Below, piece by piece: positions 16,187 to 23,926 of a DNA stretch of 54,198 nt (position 1 is the first letter of the stretch; every line of letters begins with the position of its first letter). Both the position numbers and the translations under genes were made by a program. The notes under the pieces were generated by a model, which was given only the letters and a program-made list of their open reading frames with translations, made no database searches and was not told the origin of the DNA. Source of the stretch: JBDHTS01 sp044221445 (GTDB lineage Bacteria > Pseudomonadota > Alphaproteobacteria > Micavibrionales > Micavibrionaceae); assembly GCA_044221445.1 (NCBI GenBank), contig JBGAPF010000016.1, forward strand, positions 1 to 54,198. The letters are read 5' to 3'.

Positions 16187-17431
16187 ATGATTATGAAATT
16201 AACAGATACGACCTGCAAAGCGGCGAAATCCGAAGGAAAGGATTATAAGCTGCGCGACGGCAAGGGGCTTTATCTTCTGGTTATGAAGGCGGGCGGCAGA
16301 AGCTGGCGCTATGATTACAAGCTGAAAACAGGCGACCGGACCTATAAGAATGGCACATATGTTTATGGCCTCTATCCCGAAATCAGCCTTGCCGAAGCCC
16401 GGGCGTTGCATGCGGAAACACATAAACTGGTTTCGCAGGGCATTGATCCGAACAGCTATAAAAAGAGACAGCAGCGGCTGGAGCGAGAGAGCCGCGCCCT
16501 GACCTTTGCAAATGTCACGCAAGAATGGCTGGAAAAGCGGCGGGCGGAAATTAAGGGGCGGACGGCGGACTTTATTGAGAAGCGCCTGAATATGGACGTG
16601 ATACCCGAAATCGGGGATATTCCGATGCAAGACATTGATGCCCCTGCTCTGCTTACAATGGTGAAGAAAATCGAAGCCCGGGGCGCATACGAAATGGCGA
16701 ACCGCGCCCGCCAGTACACCAGCCAGATTCTGCGCTATGCGATTGCCCGCGGACAGGCGGAACGGGATTTTACGCTGGATATAACCGATGCGCTGGCCAT
16801 TCATAAAACGAAGCATCAACCAGCGCTGGAGCCAAAGGATATCCCTGAATTCCTGGCCGCGCTGGAACGGAACGACGCGCGGTTGTATCCGCAGACCCGG
16901 CTTGCTCTGAAAATGCTGATGCTAACCTTTGTTCGCCCTATCGAACTGGTTTCCGCTGAATGGAGCGAGTTTGATTTTCAAGACAAACGCTGGATTATCC
17001 CTGCCGCGAAAATGAAAATGGGCTATGACCACATCGTCCCGCTGGCGAGCCAGACGCTGGACATCCTGCATCAGATGAAGCTGACAAACGGCAAGCGGCA
17101 ATACGTCTTTGCCAAGCAAACTAGCCCCAAAGAACATATGAGCCGGGACACCCTATCAAAAGCCATCCGGTCACTAGGCTTTCAGGACCGACACACCGCC
17201 CACGGCTTCCGGGCACTGGCCAGAACCGCCATCCGCGAAAAGTTAAACTATGACAGCGAACATATAGAGCGCCAGCTTGCCCACGCCCCAAACACCAGCC
17301 TAGGCCGCGCCTATGACCGGACGCATTTTATCGAACAGCGCACGGTAATGATGCAGGACTGGGCGGATTATGTGGATTCCGCATCCAGCAAAGGAAAAGT
17401 TGTTATTGGCAAATTTGGACAAGTCGCTTAA
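16187..17431 (+). CDS. P4-type tyrosine integrase (DUF4102/phage integrase)
   Basis: 414 residues from ATG 16187, with SD AAGGAG; a longer in-frame reading from 16091 lies in the repeat region and is rejected. N-terminal DUF4102 arm-binding domain (about 1-95: LTDTTCKAAK, LRDGKGLYLLV, YGLYPEISLAEAR), a core-binding domain (about 105-205), then the catalytic domain with Arg250, His339 and Arg342 (HGFR), His366 (LAHAPNTS) and Tyr377 (AYDRTHFIEQR). The set is complete, so the enzyme should be active. Such integrases usually sit beside a tRNA; here the upstream region has arm-like repeats but no tRNA, suggesting a different target or a displaced element. Confidence 0.93.
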   Translation: MIMKLTDTTCKAAKSEGKDYKLRDGKGLYLLVMKAGGRSWRYDYKLKTGDRTYKNGTYVYGLYPEISLAEARALHAETHKLVSQGIDPNSYKKRQQRLERESRALTFANVTQEWLEKRRAEIKGRTADFIEKRLNMDVIPEIGDIPMQDIDAPALLTMVKKIEARGAYEMANRARQYTSQILRYAIARGQAERDFTLDITDALAIHKTKHQPALEPKDIPEFLAALERNDARLYPQTRLALKMLMLTFVRPIELVSAEWSEFDFQDKRWIIPAAKMKMGYDHIVPLASQTLDILHQMKLTNGKRQYVFAKQTSPKEHMSRDTLSKAIRSLGFQDRHTAHGFRALARTAIREKLNYDSEHIERQLAHAPNTSLGRAYDRTHFIEQRTVMMQDWADYVDSASSKGKVVIGKFGQVA

Positions 17432-17439
17432 ATGGACCT

Positions 17440-18519
17440 ATGAAGCTCATATTATTGCCATTTAGTGTTTGTGATATTTTCACATTAGCGGAAGCTGTTG
17501 ACTGGGTAGCATTTAAAGCACCCGCGATAATAGATAGAGCCAATATATATGATGCGTTTGAGCATCCCCGGTCAGTTTTTCCTTATGAGGCATATCCTTT
17601 TCCTCTGGGGGAATCTGTCTCACCGGGATCATTAGACAATCTTTCGTTTCCCGAATATCCGGATTGCCCGTCTCCCCGAGTGTTAGAGCTATGCAATGAT
17701 GATCCCATCCTTAAACACGAAAAAGAAGAGTTTCTTGCCTATAAGCAAACCTGCATCAATACTCATAACCAATATGAAAGAGAGAAAAGAGCATGGGACG
17801 ATACGCGAGAAGAAGCTATCGAACCTGCAAAAGCGGCCCTATTTCTAGCATTTAAAGAAGGCCGCCTGAAAGCCAAGGGGGAATTATCATATGTGCTTAA
17901 AAAAGGTTTAGATAAAGATGCTTGGGCCAAGGAGGGAGAAGATCAATGGGATGAGTTTAAGCCACCTGCTATAACTGAGGATGCTAACTCTTCAGAAACG
18001 TCAGAAAATCATTTGGAGGCATTTAAAAAGTTATTTTCTGACTATCCTGGAGAACACACCAAAGCTGAGGAACGCTACAAAAGTAGTATTCAAGATATAG
18101 AAATGCGTTCTTGGCGCATGACAGGAGTAGATTGGGAAAATTCACATATTAAATCGCCCGATGGTTTTTATATGTGTGTAAGCGTAAGCTCTGAAAGTCT
18201 TTTTTCGTTGTTCCCGCCCCCCAAGCCCGCGCCAATACAGCTTAACACCTCGGGTGGACTTGTTATCTTAGATGATGGTGAAAGCTCACCCAATATAATC
18301 ACAAGAAAGTCAAAACGAGGACGCCCCCCAAGCATCAGCTGGGACTCATTTCATGTCGAAATGGCTAAAAGGATAAGCAACAATAGCCTTCCGCGTAAGC
18401 AGGAATCCTGCATTGCTGACATCCAACAATGGTGCTTGCAGCAATGGGGTGTCACACCGGAAAGAAGCACATTGCTGGAAAAAATATCGCCCTATTACCG
18501 GGCCTTTAAAACTAAATAG
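17440..18519 (+). CDS. AT-rich hypothetical protein beside the integrase
   Basis: 359 residues, starting eight bases after the integrase stop. Base composition is clearly lower in GC than the integrase, which suggests separate origin. The middle is acidic and helical. A low-complexity proline-rich patch (LFPPPKPAPIQL) separates it from a basic C-terminal module with RGRPPSISWDSFHVEMAKRI and a conserved-looking ending (IQQWCLQQWG, STLLEKISPYYRAF). That tail recurs, as far as I recall, in alphaproteobacterial island proteins of unknown role and may be a DNA-binding helix bundle. I assign no function. Confidence 0.65.
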   Translation: MKLILLPFSVCDIFTLAEAVDWVAFKAPAIIDRANIYDAFEHPRSVFPYEAYPFPLGESVSPGSLDNLSFPEYPDCPSPRVLELCNDDPILKHEKEEFLAYKQTCINTHNQYEREKRAWDDTREEAIEPAKAALFLAFKEGRLKAKGELSYVLKKGLDKDAWAKEGEDQWDEFKPPAITEDANSSETSENHLEAFKKLFSDYPGEHTKAEERYKSSIQDIEMRSWRMTGVDWENSHIKSPDGFYMCVSVSSESLFSLFPPPKPAPIQLNTSGGLVILDDGESSPNIITRKSKRGRPPSISWDSFHVEMAKRISNNSLPRKQESCIADIQQWCLQQWGVTPERSTLLEKISPYYRAFKTK

Positions 18520-18685
18520 CCAGATATTCATTTTCCGGCTTTTTCGGTTTATTTTTCTGACGCAATTCCAGGCTTTTCTGTCCGCCATTCCTTCGCTCCT
18601 TCGATCAACTCCATTGTAATGAAAAGACTGTGTAGGGCTGCATCGCACCGCACTGCATGTCTTAACCTTTATGTGGAGTTGCCTT

Positions 18686-19201
18686 ATGAATGAAAAGCCG
18701 GGCATTCGTGCCATTACGCGTCGCGTCATCAGCCTGGCGAACATCTATGACCATCTGCTGGGCCACGGCCTTGTGCAGAGCATCGATTTTGGCGCCTATC
18801 TTGAATCGCTTTGCAGAAGCCTCCAGGATTTTCAGGAAAAGGGTGAATTCGAAATCACGCTTATCTGCGACGCCGAACCTATGGCGCTCGAACTCGACCT
18901 GGTCACTGCGCTCGGCATAATCGTGACCGAGATTACCTCAAATTCCTATCTCCATGCCTTCCCTGCCGGACCTGGCACCATACGCGTCATTCTTATGCAG
19001 AAAGAGAGCACAGGCATTTTGACAATTTCAGATGACGGCGTCGGTTTCGTCCAGCAGCAGGAAAGCAAGCGCCACGGCGTCGGTCTGATTAAAAGGTTGA
19101 TGGAACAGGCTCAAGGAAAAGCGGAATTGAAATCAGACCACGGCACAATATGGACACTCGTTTTTCCTATGAGTCCAGGTCACTATCCGCCATCAGACTA
19201 A
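18686..19201 (+). CDS. Histidine-kinase ATPase domain protein lacking the His box
   Basis: 171 residues from ATG 18686 (SD GTGGAG seven bases before; an ATG at 18671 has none). The product matches the end of a HisKA_2/HWE-type dimerisation segment (AITRRVISLANIYDHLLG, FGAYLESLCRSL) and a full HATPase domain (ALGIIVTEITSNSYLHAFP, ISDDGVGF, GVGLIKRL). The phospho-accepting histidine stretch that should precede it is absent. It is either an N-terminally truncated kinase next to the island boundary or a stand-alone ATPase partner of the kinase encoded 34 bases downstream. Confidence 0.8.
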   Translation: MNEKPGIRAITRRVISLANIYDHLLGHGLVQSIDFGAYLESLCRSLQDFQEKGEFEITLICDAEPMALELDLVTALGIIVTEITSNSYLHAFPAGPGTIRVILMQKESTGILTISDDGVGFVQQQESKRHGVGLIKRLMEQAQGKAELKSDHGTIWTLVFPMSPGHYPPSD

Positions 19202-19235
19202 TAACGTATTAGCGGTTTTCTGGATAAGGAAAGAC

Positions 19236-20420
19236 ATGTTTAAAAGATCTCAGAGTCTTCCCGATATAGCGCCAACCAGAATCCCGCGGCTGGGGGATTT
19301 TATTCGAAAAAATCTGGAGCCCATTGCCAGCGAATGGACGCATTTCGCCAGAACGATGACCCCTGCCAGCGACGATATGACGACTCTTGCGCTTCGGGAC
19401 CATATTAAGGAAATACTGGCATTTATTGCCGACGATCTGGAATCTCCACAGACCGGCGCAGAACAGATCGTAAAATCCCAAGGAAACGGTCCAAAAAAAG
19501 ACGGCAATCAGGACAGCGCGGCGGAAACTCATGCCGCTCTGCGCCTGATAGACGGGTTCGATATTGACCAGATGGTTTCAGAGTATCGCGCCTTGCGCGC
19601 CAGTGTCGTAAAGCTGTGGAGCGCGAAGGGCAATGCCATCGATAATACAGACCTCAGCGATCTGACCCGGTTTAATGAAGCCATCGATCAGGCTATAGCG
19701 GAATCGATCAACCACTATACAAAAAAAATCGATCATTCCAGAAATACGTTTCTCGGCATTTTAGGCCACGACCTTCGCAATCCCATCGGTGCGGCGTCAC
19801 TCTCGGCTCAGTTGATGGTTGCAAAGGGAACGCTTGACCCAAAGCAAAGGATCCTGGCGGCGCAGATTATAGATTGTACCGCGCGGGCAAGCCTCATCGT
19901 CACGGATCTTCTGGATTTGACCCGGGCAAGCTTAGGGTCCGGGTTGCCTGTCGTGAAAGCACCCATGGATATGGGGCTTATAGCCAGGCAACTGATTGCT
20001 GAAATGGAAGCTTCTAACCCAGGGCACGAAATAACTCTGACAACAGTCGGCGACATGCAGGGCGAATGGGATGCAGGCCGCGCCGGGCAGCTTTTTTCAA
20101 ATCTTATCGGAAACGCGATTCAGTACAGCTTCAAGGATACGCCGGTTAGTGTGACTATAACAGGAGAACCGGAGGACATTGTTCTATCCATTCACAATGA
20201 AGGCGCTCCCATTCCTGCCGGCAAAATGGGCAGAATATTTGATGCACTGATACGGGGTACCGACGCCGGAGAAGAACAGATCGGCTCAACAAACCTTGGT
20301 CTGGGATTATATATCACAAAAAAAATTGTGACCTCTCATGGAGGAACAATCAATGTCGCCTCTTCCAAAGAAAGCGGAACTACGTTTTTGGTAAAGTTTC
20401 CTAGATTGGATGTTCGATGA
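19236..20420 (+). CDS. Sensor histidine kinase with RsbRD-like N-terminus
   Basis: 394 residues, SD AAGGAAAG before the ATG. Residues 15-165 are all-helical and resemble the RsbRD/RsbT co-antagonist type sensor domain (LGDFIRKNLEPIASEW, GFDIDQMVSEYRALR). HisKA follows with His178 in FLGILGHDLRNP, then an HATPase with LFSNLIGNAIQYS and LGLGLYITKKIVTSHGG. No transmembrane segment, so it is cytoplasmic and probably senses an internal signal. It likely shares a transcript with the kinase fragment just upstream; no response regulator is nearby. Confidence 0.88.
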   Translation: MFKRSQSLPDIAPTRIPRLGDFIRKNLEPIASEWTHFARTMTPASDDMTTLALRDHIKEILAFIADDLESPQTGAEQIVKSQGNGPKKDGNQDSAAETHAALRLIDGFDIDQMVSEYRALRASVVKLWSAKGNAIDNTDLSDLTRFNEAIDQAIAESINHYTKKIDHSRNTFLGILGHDLRNPIGAASLSAQLMVAKGTLDPKQRILAAQIIDCTARASLIVTDLLDLTRASLGSGLPVVKAPMDMGLIARQLIAEMEASNPGHEITLTTVGDMQGEWDAGRAGQLFSNLIGNAIQYSFKDTPVSVTITGEPEDIVLSIHNEGAPIPAGKMGRIFDALIRGTDAGEEQIGSTNLGLGLYITKKIVTSHGGTINVASSKESGTTFLVKFPRLDVR

Positions 20421-20548
20421 AGCCGGCGAGATAAACTTTGCCTTGCACTTTTCATTTTTGATTTCAAAAATAGATAATTATAGACTGACGCGTGTGCCGA
20501 TGGCCAAACGCGCCAAAATCCGGTTTTAAAAACTAAAAGGAACACGTA

Positions 20549-21022
20549 ATGGGAAAGAACACGATTTGCCTGTGGTACGACAAAGATGCCGAGGACGCCG
20601 CCCGCTTTTATGCGGACACCTTTCCCGACAGCGCGGTCGATGCCGTTTTTCATGCGCCAGGCGATTATCCGTCCGGCAAGAAGGGCGATGTGTTGACGGT
20701 CCAGTTCACGGTCGCGGGCATTCCCTGTATCGGCCTTAACGGAGGTCCCATGTTCCAGCATAACGAGTCCTTTTCGTTCCAGATCGCCACTGACGATCAG
20801 GCGGAGACGGACCGTTACTGGAACGCCATCGTCGGCAACGGTGGTCAGGAAAGCGAATGCGGCTGGTGCAAGGACAAATGGGGCATTTCCTGGCAGATCA
20901 CCCCGCGCGTTCTGACGGATGCGCTGGCGGCGGGCGGCGACGAAGCGAAGCGCGCCTTCGCGGCGATGATGACGATGAGGAAGATCGACGTCGCGAAAAT
21001 CGAGGCGGCGCGACGCGGCTGA
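20549..21022 (+). CDS. VOC-family protein (PhnB/3-demethylubiquinone-like)
   Basis: 157 residues, SD AAAGGAAC eight bases before the ATG. PhnB-type glyoxalase-fold protein: TICLWYDKDAEDAARFY, FTVAGIPCIGLNGGP, FQHNESFSFQI and CGWCKDKWGISWQI. These proteins are cytosolic; many are described as 3-demethylubiquinone-9 3-methyltransferase domain proteins, but few have known substrates. Full length. It stands alone between the kinase and a convergent two-gene unit. Confidence 0.88.
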   Translation: MGKNTICLWYDKDAEDAARFYADTFPDSAVDAVFHAPGDYPSGKKGDVLTVQFTVAGIPCIGLNGGPMFQHNESFSFQIATDDQAETDRYWNAIVGNGGQESECGWCKDKWGISWQITPRVLTDALAAGGDEAKRAFAAMMTMRKIDVAKIEAARRG

Positions 21023-21047
21023 TCCTCAATACAGGGCTATATAAATC

Positions 21048-21419
21048 TCAGGCGATCAGAGTATCGTTTGAAGCAATAACGTGGGTGCCAGGCCGTGGCG
21101 TTTGTGTCGCGCTATCATAAAGCGCAGGGTCACTCTTAATTGCATCGACAATCGATCTTTCACCAGCATTGGAGCCATCAGGAGTCGATGTGATTGTTTG
21201 TGAAATGCTTTTTGAAGCCAACCAATTTTTTACAGCAGCATCTTTGGGGAAAGATTCTGGATTAATTACTGCTTCGTCGAACACTTTTTTTGTAATTCGA
21301 ACATCATACTCTTGAGAATATGAATCCATAATCCGATTAAAACGGCTTGTATCGCCATTCGAGCGACCAAAAGTATTGGTTAAAAAATCATTATCAAGAA
21401 ACAAAACAGGTTTACTCAT
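21048..21419 (-). CDS. PIN-like domain protein, possible toxin
   Basis: 123 residues, AT-rich. The order of acidic motifs fits a PIN nuclease: FLDNDFLTN at the N-terminus, ITKKVFDEAV (about 42-51), AGERSIVDAI (about 85-95) and VIASNDTLIA at the very end. PIN domains usually continue for 15-30 residues after the last Asp motif, so the C-terminus looks shortened. Its ATG overlaps the stop of the upstream gene (ATGA), so both are made together. A toxin role is inferred. Confidence 0.6.
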   Translation of the reverse strand: MSKPVLFLDNDFLTNTFGRSNGDTSRFNRIMDSYSQEYDVRITKKVFDEAVINPESFPKDAAVKNWLASKSISQTITSTPDGSNAGERSIVDAIKSDPALYDSATQTPRPGTHVIASNDTLIA

Positions 21420-22117
21420 ATTTCATATCCCTTAGGAGCTATAGATTTTATTTGTTCGTAGTTAGGAAGATTGCACATTTCATGCAAACGTCTTCTCAAT
21501 TCAAGAAGAACTTCTGATGAATTTACTTTTTTTTCATCCACATTTTTTTGAGTTAAAGACCCAAGTTTTTGAGAAACATCACCGCCTCTTAATAGGCGTC
21601 GCGAAGCTTCACAATATGCATAGCAAAGAGGTGTATTTTTTTTATAGAAATCAAATATATATTCATCAATACAGTTTTGCTTTGCTTTCGGTGGTATTTT
21701 TGCAGAATACAAAACATCTGATTTAATAAGTTCTGGGAAAGGGCCTTCAGGACTCGCTGCCAAAGCAGTACCTACAACCGGAATATTAAATAGTCCCAGC
21801 CCCTTCCTGACGCGCCGATCAATCTCGTAAATGAGATCAATCATACCCAACATGGATAATTCTGGAGCCCGACCCTCTTTTGCTTCATCTTTCAAATAAT
21901 ATTCAATCCTTTCACACGCTCTTCCCAGCATTGCATCCCGGTTATCCGGAAACGGCAACATTTCCTGTTCAGCAAGAGAGCGAACGAATTCAGGTTTGTT
22001 TTGCCAAACATAGCGGCAAAGATGATCTGTTAATCTCTGATCACAGTAGGTTTCCTGATAAACAGGAAGATCGATCAAAGCTGGCAGTTCCGGTGCATAA
22101 GGTCCGAGCATCTTCAA
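21416..22117 (-). CDS. Hypothetical protein coupled to the PIN-like gene
   Basis: 233 residues, AT-rich like its partner. Helical, with stretches such as LTDHLCRYVWQNKPEFVRSL and MLGMIDLIYEIDRRVRKGLG and a Lys-rich tail. No DNA-binding or nuclease motif is evident. Gene order (this gene first, PIN-like gene second with a four-base overlap) is that of antitoxin-toxin pairs, though it is larger than usual antitoxins. No family is recognised. Confidence 0.6.
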   Translation of the reverse strand: MKMLGPYAPELPALIDLPVYQETYCDQRLTDHLCRYVWQNKPEFVRSLAEQEMLPFPDNRDAMLGRACERIEYYLKDEAKEGRAPELSMLGMIDLIYEIDRRVRKGLGLFNIPVVGTALAASPEGPFPELIKSDVLYSAKIPPKAKQNCIDEYIFDFYKKNTPLCYAYCEASRRLLRGGDVSQKLGSLTQKNVDEKKVNSSEVLLELRRRLHEMCNLPNYEQIKSIAPKGYEI

Positions 22118-22232
22118 TTCCTATAAATTGATATTTTCGGACTATGGCAAATTTTAAACGGACCGGCAATGTTATTTTTAGTTGTATTTTTATTTTCAGT
22201 TCTCTTTTTTATATATTTAAATGTTTATACCT

Positions 22233-23180
22233 TTAGCCATTTCCAGACAATTCTTTTATCGCCTGCCTCAACAGCGTTGCACTGGCCCTGAGGGCTGTAT
22301 GCTCTTTGTCGTCGAGAGGCGGGTGGAGCGTGCTTATCACGCCTTTCGCGGCGATAACGCGTGGGAGGGACAGCGTCACGTCTTCGATACCCTCGACATC
22401 GGCAAGCGGCGCGCAGCAGGTCAGGACGGCGTGCTCGTCCTCCGTTATGGCCTGCGCGATACGCGCCATGCCGGCGCCGATGCCGTACCACGTCGCGCCC
22501 TTGCCCTGGATGATGCGGTAGGCCGCGCGCCGCACGGCATCGTCGATCCCGGCGCGGACGTCCGCCGTTACGGGCCGTCCGGCTTGTCGCCCGAATTCCT
22601 CGATCCCGATATTGCTGACATTCGCGCCGGACCAGTGCAGCACTTCGGAATCCCCGTGCTCCCCCAGGACATGGGCGTGCACCGAATGGCTCGATACGCC
22701 CAAATGACCCGCGATCAGCGTGCGGAAGCGCGCGGTATCGAGGATTGTGCCAGAGCCGATGATTTTTCCGGCCGGGTGCCCTTCCCTCACGGCGATGCGC
22801 GCCGCGAGATGGGTCATGATATCGACGGGATTGGTCGCCACAAGAAGGATAGCGTCCGGGGCAGCTTTCAGGACAGGAGGAAGAATACGTGCAAAAATGG
22901 CTTCGTTTCTTTTCAGAAGATCGAGGCGGGTTTCGCCGGGCTTCTGGCTGACGCCCGCGGCGATTATGACGATGCCGGCGCCGTCGAGGTCGTCATAATC
23001 CCCTGCGCCGACCGGTATCGCCTTGGCAAAGGGCGTGGCATGCAGGATATCCTCGGCCTGGGCCTTGGCCAGAAGCGGGTCGTGGTCCACCAGAACCAGT
23101 TCGGTGCCGACCCCGCGCAACGCGCACGCATAGGCGCTGGCCGAACCGACGTTACCGCAACCGACGATGCCAATCTTCAC
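22233..23180 (-). CDS. ldh: L-lactate dehydrogenase
   Basis: 315 residues from GTG 23180, with GGGGAGA before it. An LDH/MDH-fold oxidoreductase that interconverts pyruvate and L-lactate with NAD(H). Seen: Rossmann start IGIVGCGNVGSA, AAGVSQKPGETR, VATNPVDIMTHL, SGTILDTARFR and catalytic His175 in HVLGEHGDSEV. The specificity-loop residue is Gln79 (QKPGETR); malate dehydrogenases have Arg there, so lactate is the expected substrate. It suggests fermentative lactate use or production. It is preceded on the same strand by two small genes of unknown role. Confidence 0.92.
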   Translation of the reverse strand: MKIGIVGCGNVGSASAYACALRGVGTELVLVDHDPLLAKAQAEDILHATPFAKAIPVGAGDYDDLDGAGIVIIAAGVSQKPGETRLDLLKRNEAIFARILPPVLKAAPDAILLVATNPVDIMTHLAARIAVREGHPAGKIIGSGTILDTARFRTLIAGHLGVSSHSVHAHVLGEHGDSEVLHWSGANVSNIGIEEFGRQAGRPVTADVRAGIDDAVRRAAYRIIQGKGATWYGIGAGMARIAQAITEDEHAVLTCCAPLADVEGIEDVTLSLPRVIAAKGVISTLHPPLDDKEHTALRASATLLRQAIKELSGNG

Positions 23181-23227
23181 GGTGTCTCCCCTGATCCTGA
23201 CCTTCCTGCATTAAAGGGGAAACCCTA

Positions 23228-23551
23228 TCAGGATTCAAGGGACGCTCCGCCCTTGTCCAGATGCGAAAAACCGTATTTGAGAACGCCTGTTTTAAGGAAC
23301 ATCTGCCAGTTGATGAAATCGATCTGCTTTTCCAGGCGCCCGTTTTTGGCGTCCCGGAATTTGTTCCGCGCGATGAAGGCCTCAAGACGCCTGCCCGCCG
23401 CAAGCATGCCCGCGTCATTCAGGCTCTGCGATGCCATCATCAGGGATTTGTAAGTATCGTCGGCCGTCAGCCTCAGGCCGGAGGCGATGCCGTAGACATC
23501 GGGGCTTACGGCAAGAATGAACCGGCTCGTGGCTTCTCTGAGCATGCTCAT
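23228..23551 (-). CDS. Hypothetical protein, 107 aa
   Basis: Helical, cytosolic product with start MSMLREATSRFIL and a basic centre (AAGRRLEAFIARNKFRDAK). It is 47 bases upstream of the lactate dehydrogenase gene on the same strand and may share its transcript. An in-frame second Met (23545) is also a possible start. No family is recognised. Confidence 0.6.
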   Translation of the reverse strand: MSMLREATSRFILAVSPDVYGIASGLRLTADDTYKSLMMASQSLNDAGMLAAGRRLEAFIARNKFRDAKNGRLEKQIDFINWQMFLKTGVLKYGFSHLDKGGASLES

Positions 23552-23608
23552 CGTGCGATCGTTTCCCGGGGCTTTATCATATGGCTCCGGATCGATGCCG
23601 GCGAAAGG

Positions 23609-23797
23609 TCAGGCGGTCTTTTTCCTTTGCCCATGGCTCCGGCTCGACGCGCCGCTGCCGTGCGCGAGCAGCATATGCGCATCGCAATAGGAAAGATGGG
23701 CCGCGCAACGGTCACCGCAGAACTGAAATTCATCGTCCCGTGGGTCGCCGCTGGGCCAGCGGCACATGGTCACCGTCAATTTATCCATTGTAATCAT
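23609..23797 (-). CDS. GcrA-tail-like mini protein
   Basis: 62 residues. The middle (CRWPSGDPRDDEFQFCGD and YCDAH) matches the C-terminal signature of GcrA cell-cycle regulators, where a CxWP-GDP-F-FCG-YC-H pattern is conserved, probably binding metal. The N-terminal DNA-binding part of GcrA is absent and the first ten residues lead straight into the motif. GcrA is an alphaproteobacterial sigma70 co-activator; this stand-alone tail could modulate it or be unrelated in function. The SD is weak. AT-rich DNA lies upstream (23800-23920). Confidence 0.6.
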   Translation of the reverse strand: MITMDKLTVTMCRWPSGDPRDDEFQFCGDRCAAHLSYCDAHMLLAHGSGASSRSHGQRKKTA

Positions 23798-23926
23798 CTG
23801 GTTTTTACATCTTTCATTATACGGTTGCCATGTTACATCTTATGTAACGCCAATAGCTATAAAATAAAAAATATAGTTTTTATTGGGGCGCATACTTTAT
23901 GGCACTTCCTGTTTTAGGATGCCTTC

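Larger units (their letters stand above)
5348..18519. mobile_element. Integrated genomic island at tRNA-Asn (limits approximate)
   Basis: The left end is well supported: the recombinase gene overlaps the tRNA-Asn 3' half. Cargo includes an ATPase/subtilase remnant, nucleases, a structured RNA, a DnaD-like protein and a SpoVG homologue. A second, tyrosine-type integrase sits at 16.2-17.4 kb, so this may be two elements side by side. The right limit is set after the AT-rich ORF ending at 18519, where housekeeping-like genes resume. I found no convincing second copy of the tRNA-Asn 3' end, so the right boundary is inferred. Confidence 0.5.

Noticed and set aside
22221..23453. 410-residue plus-strand ORF
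   Set aside because: Antisense of L-lactate dehydrogenase and the next small gene; composition typical of a shadow frame.
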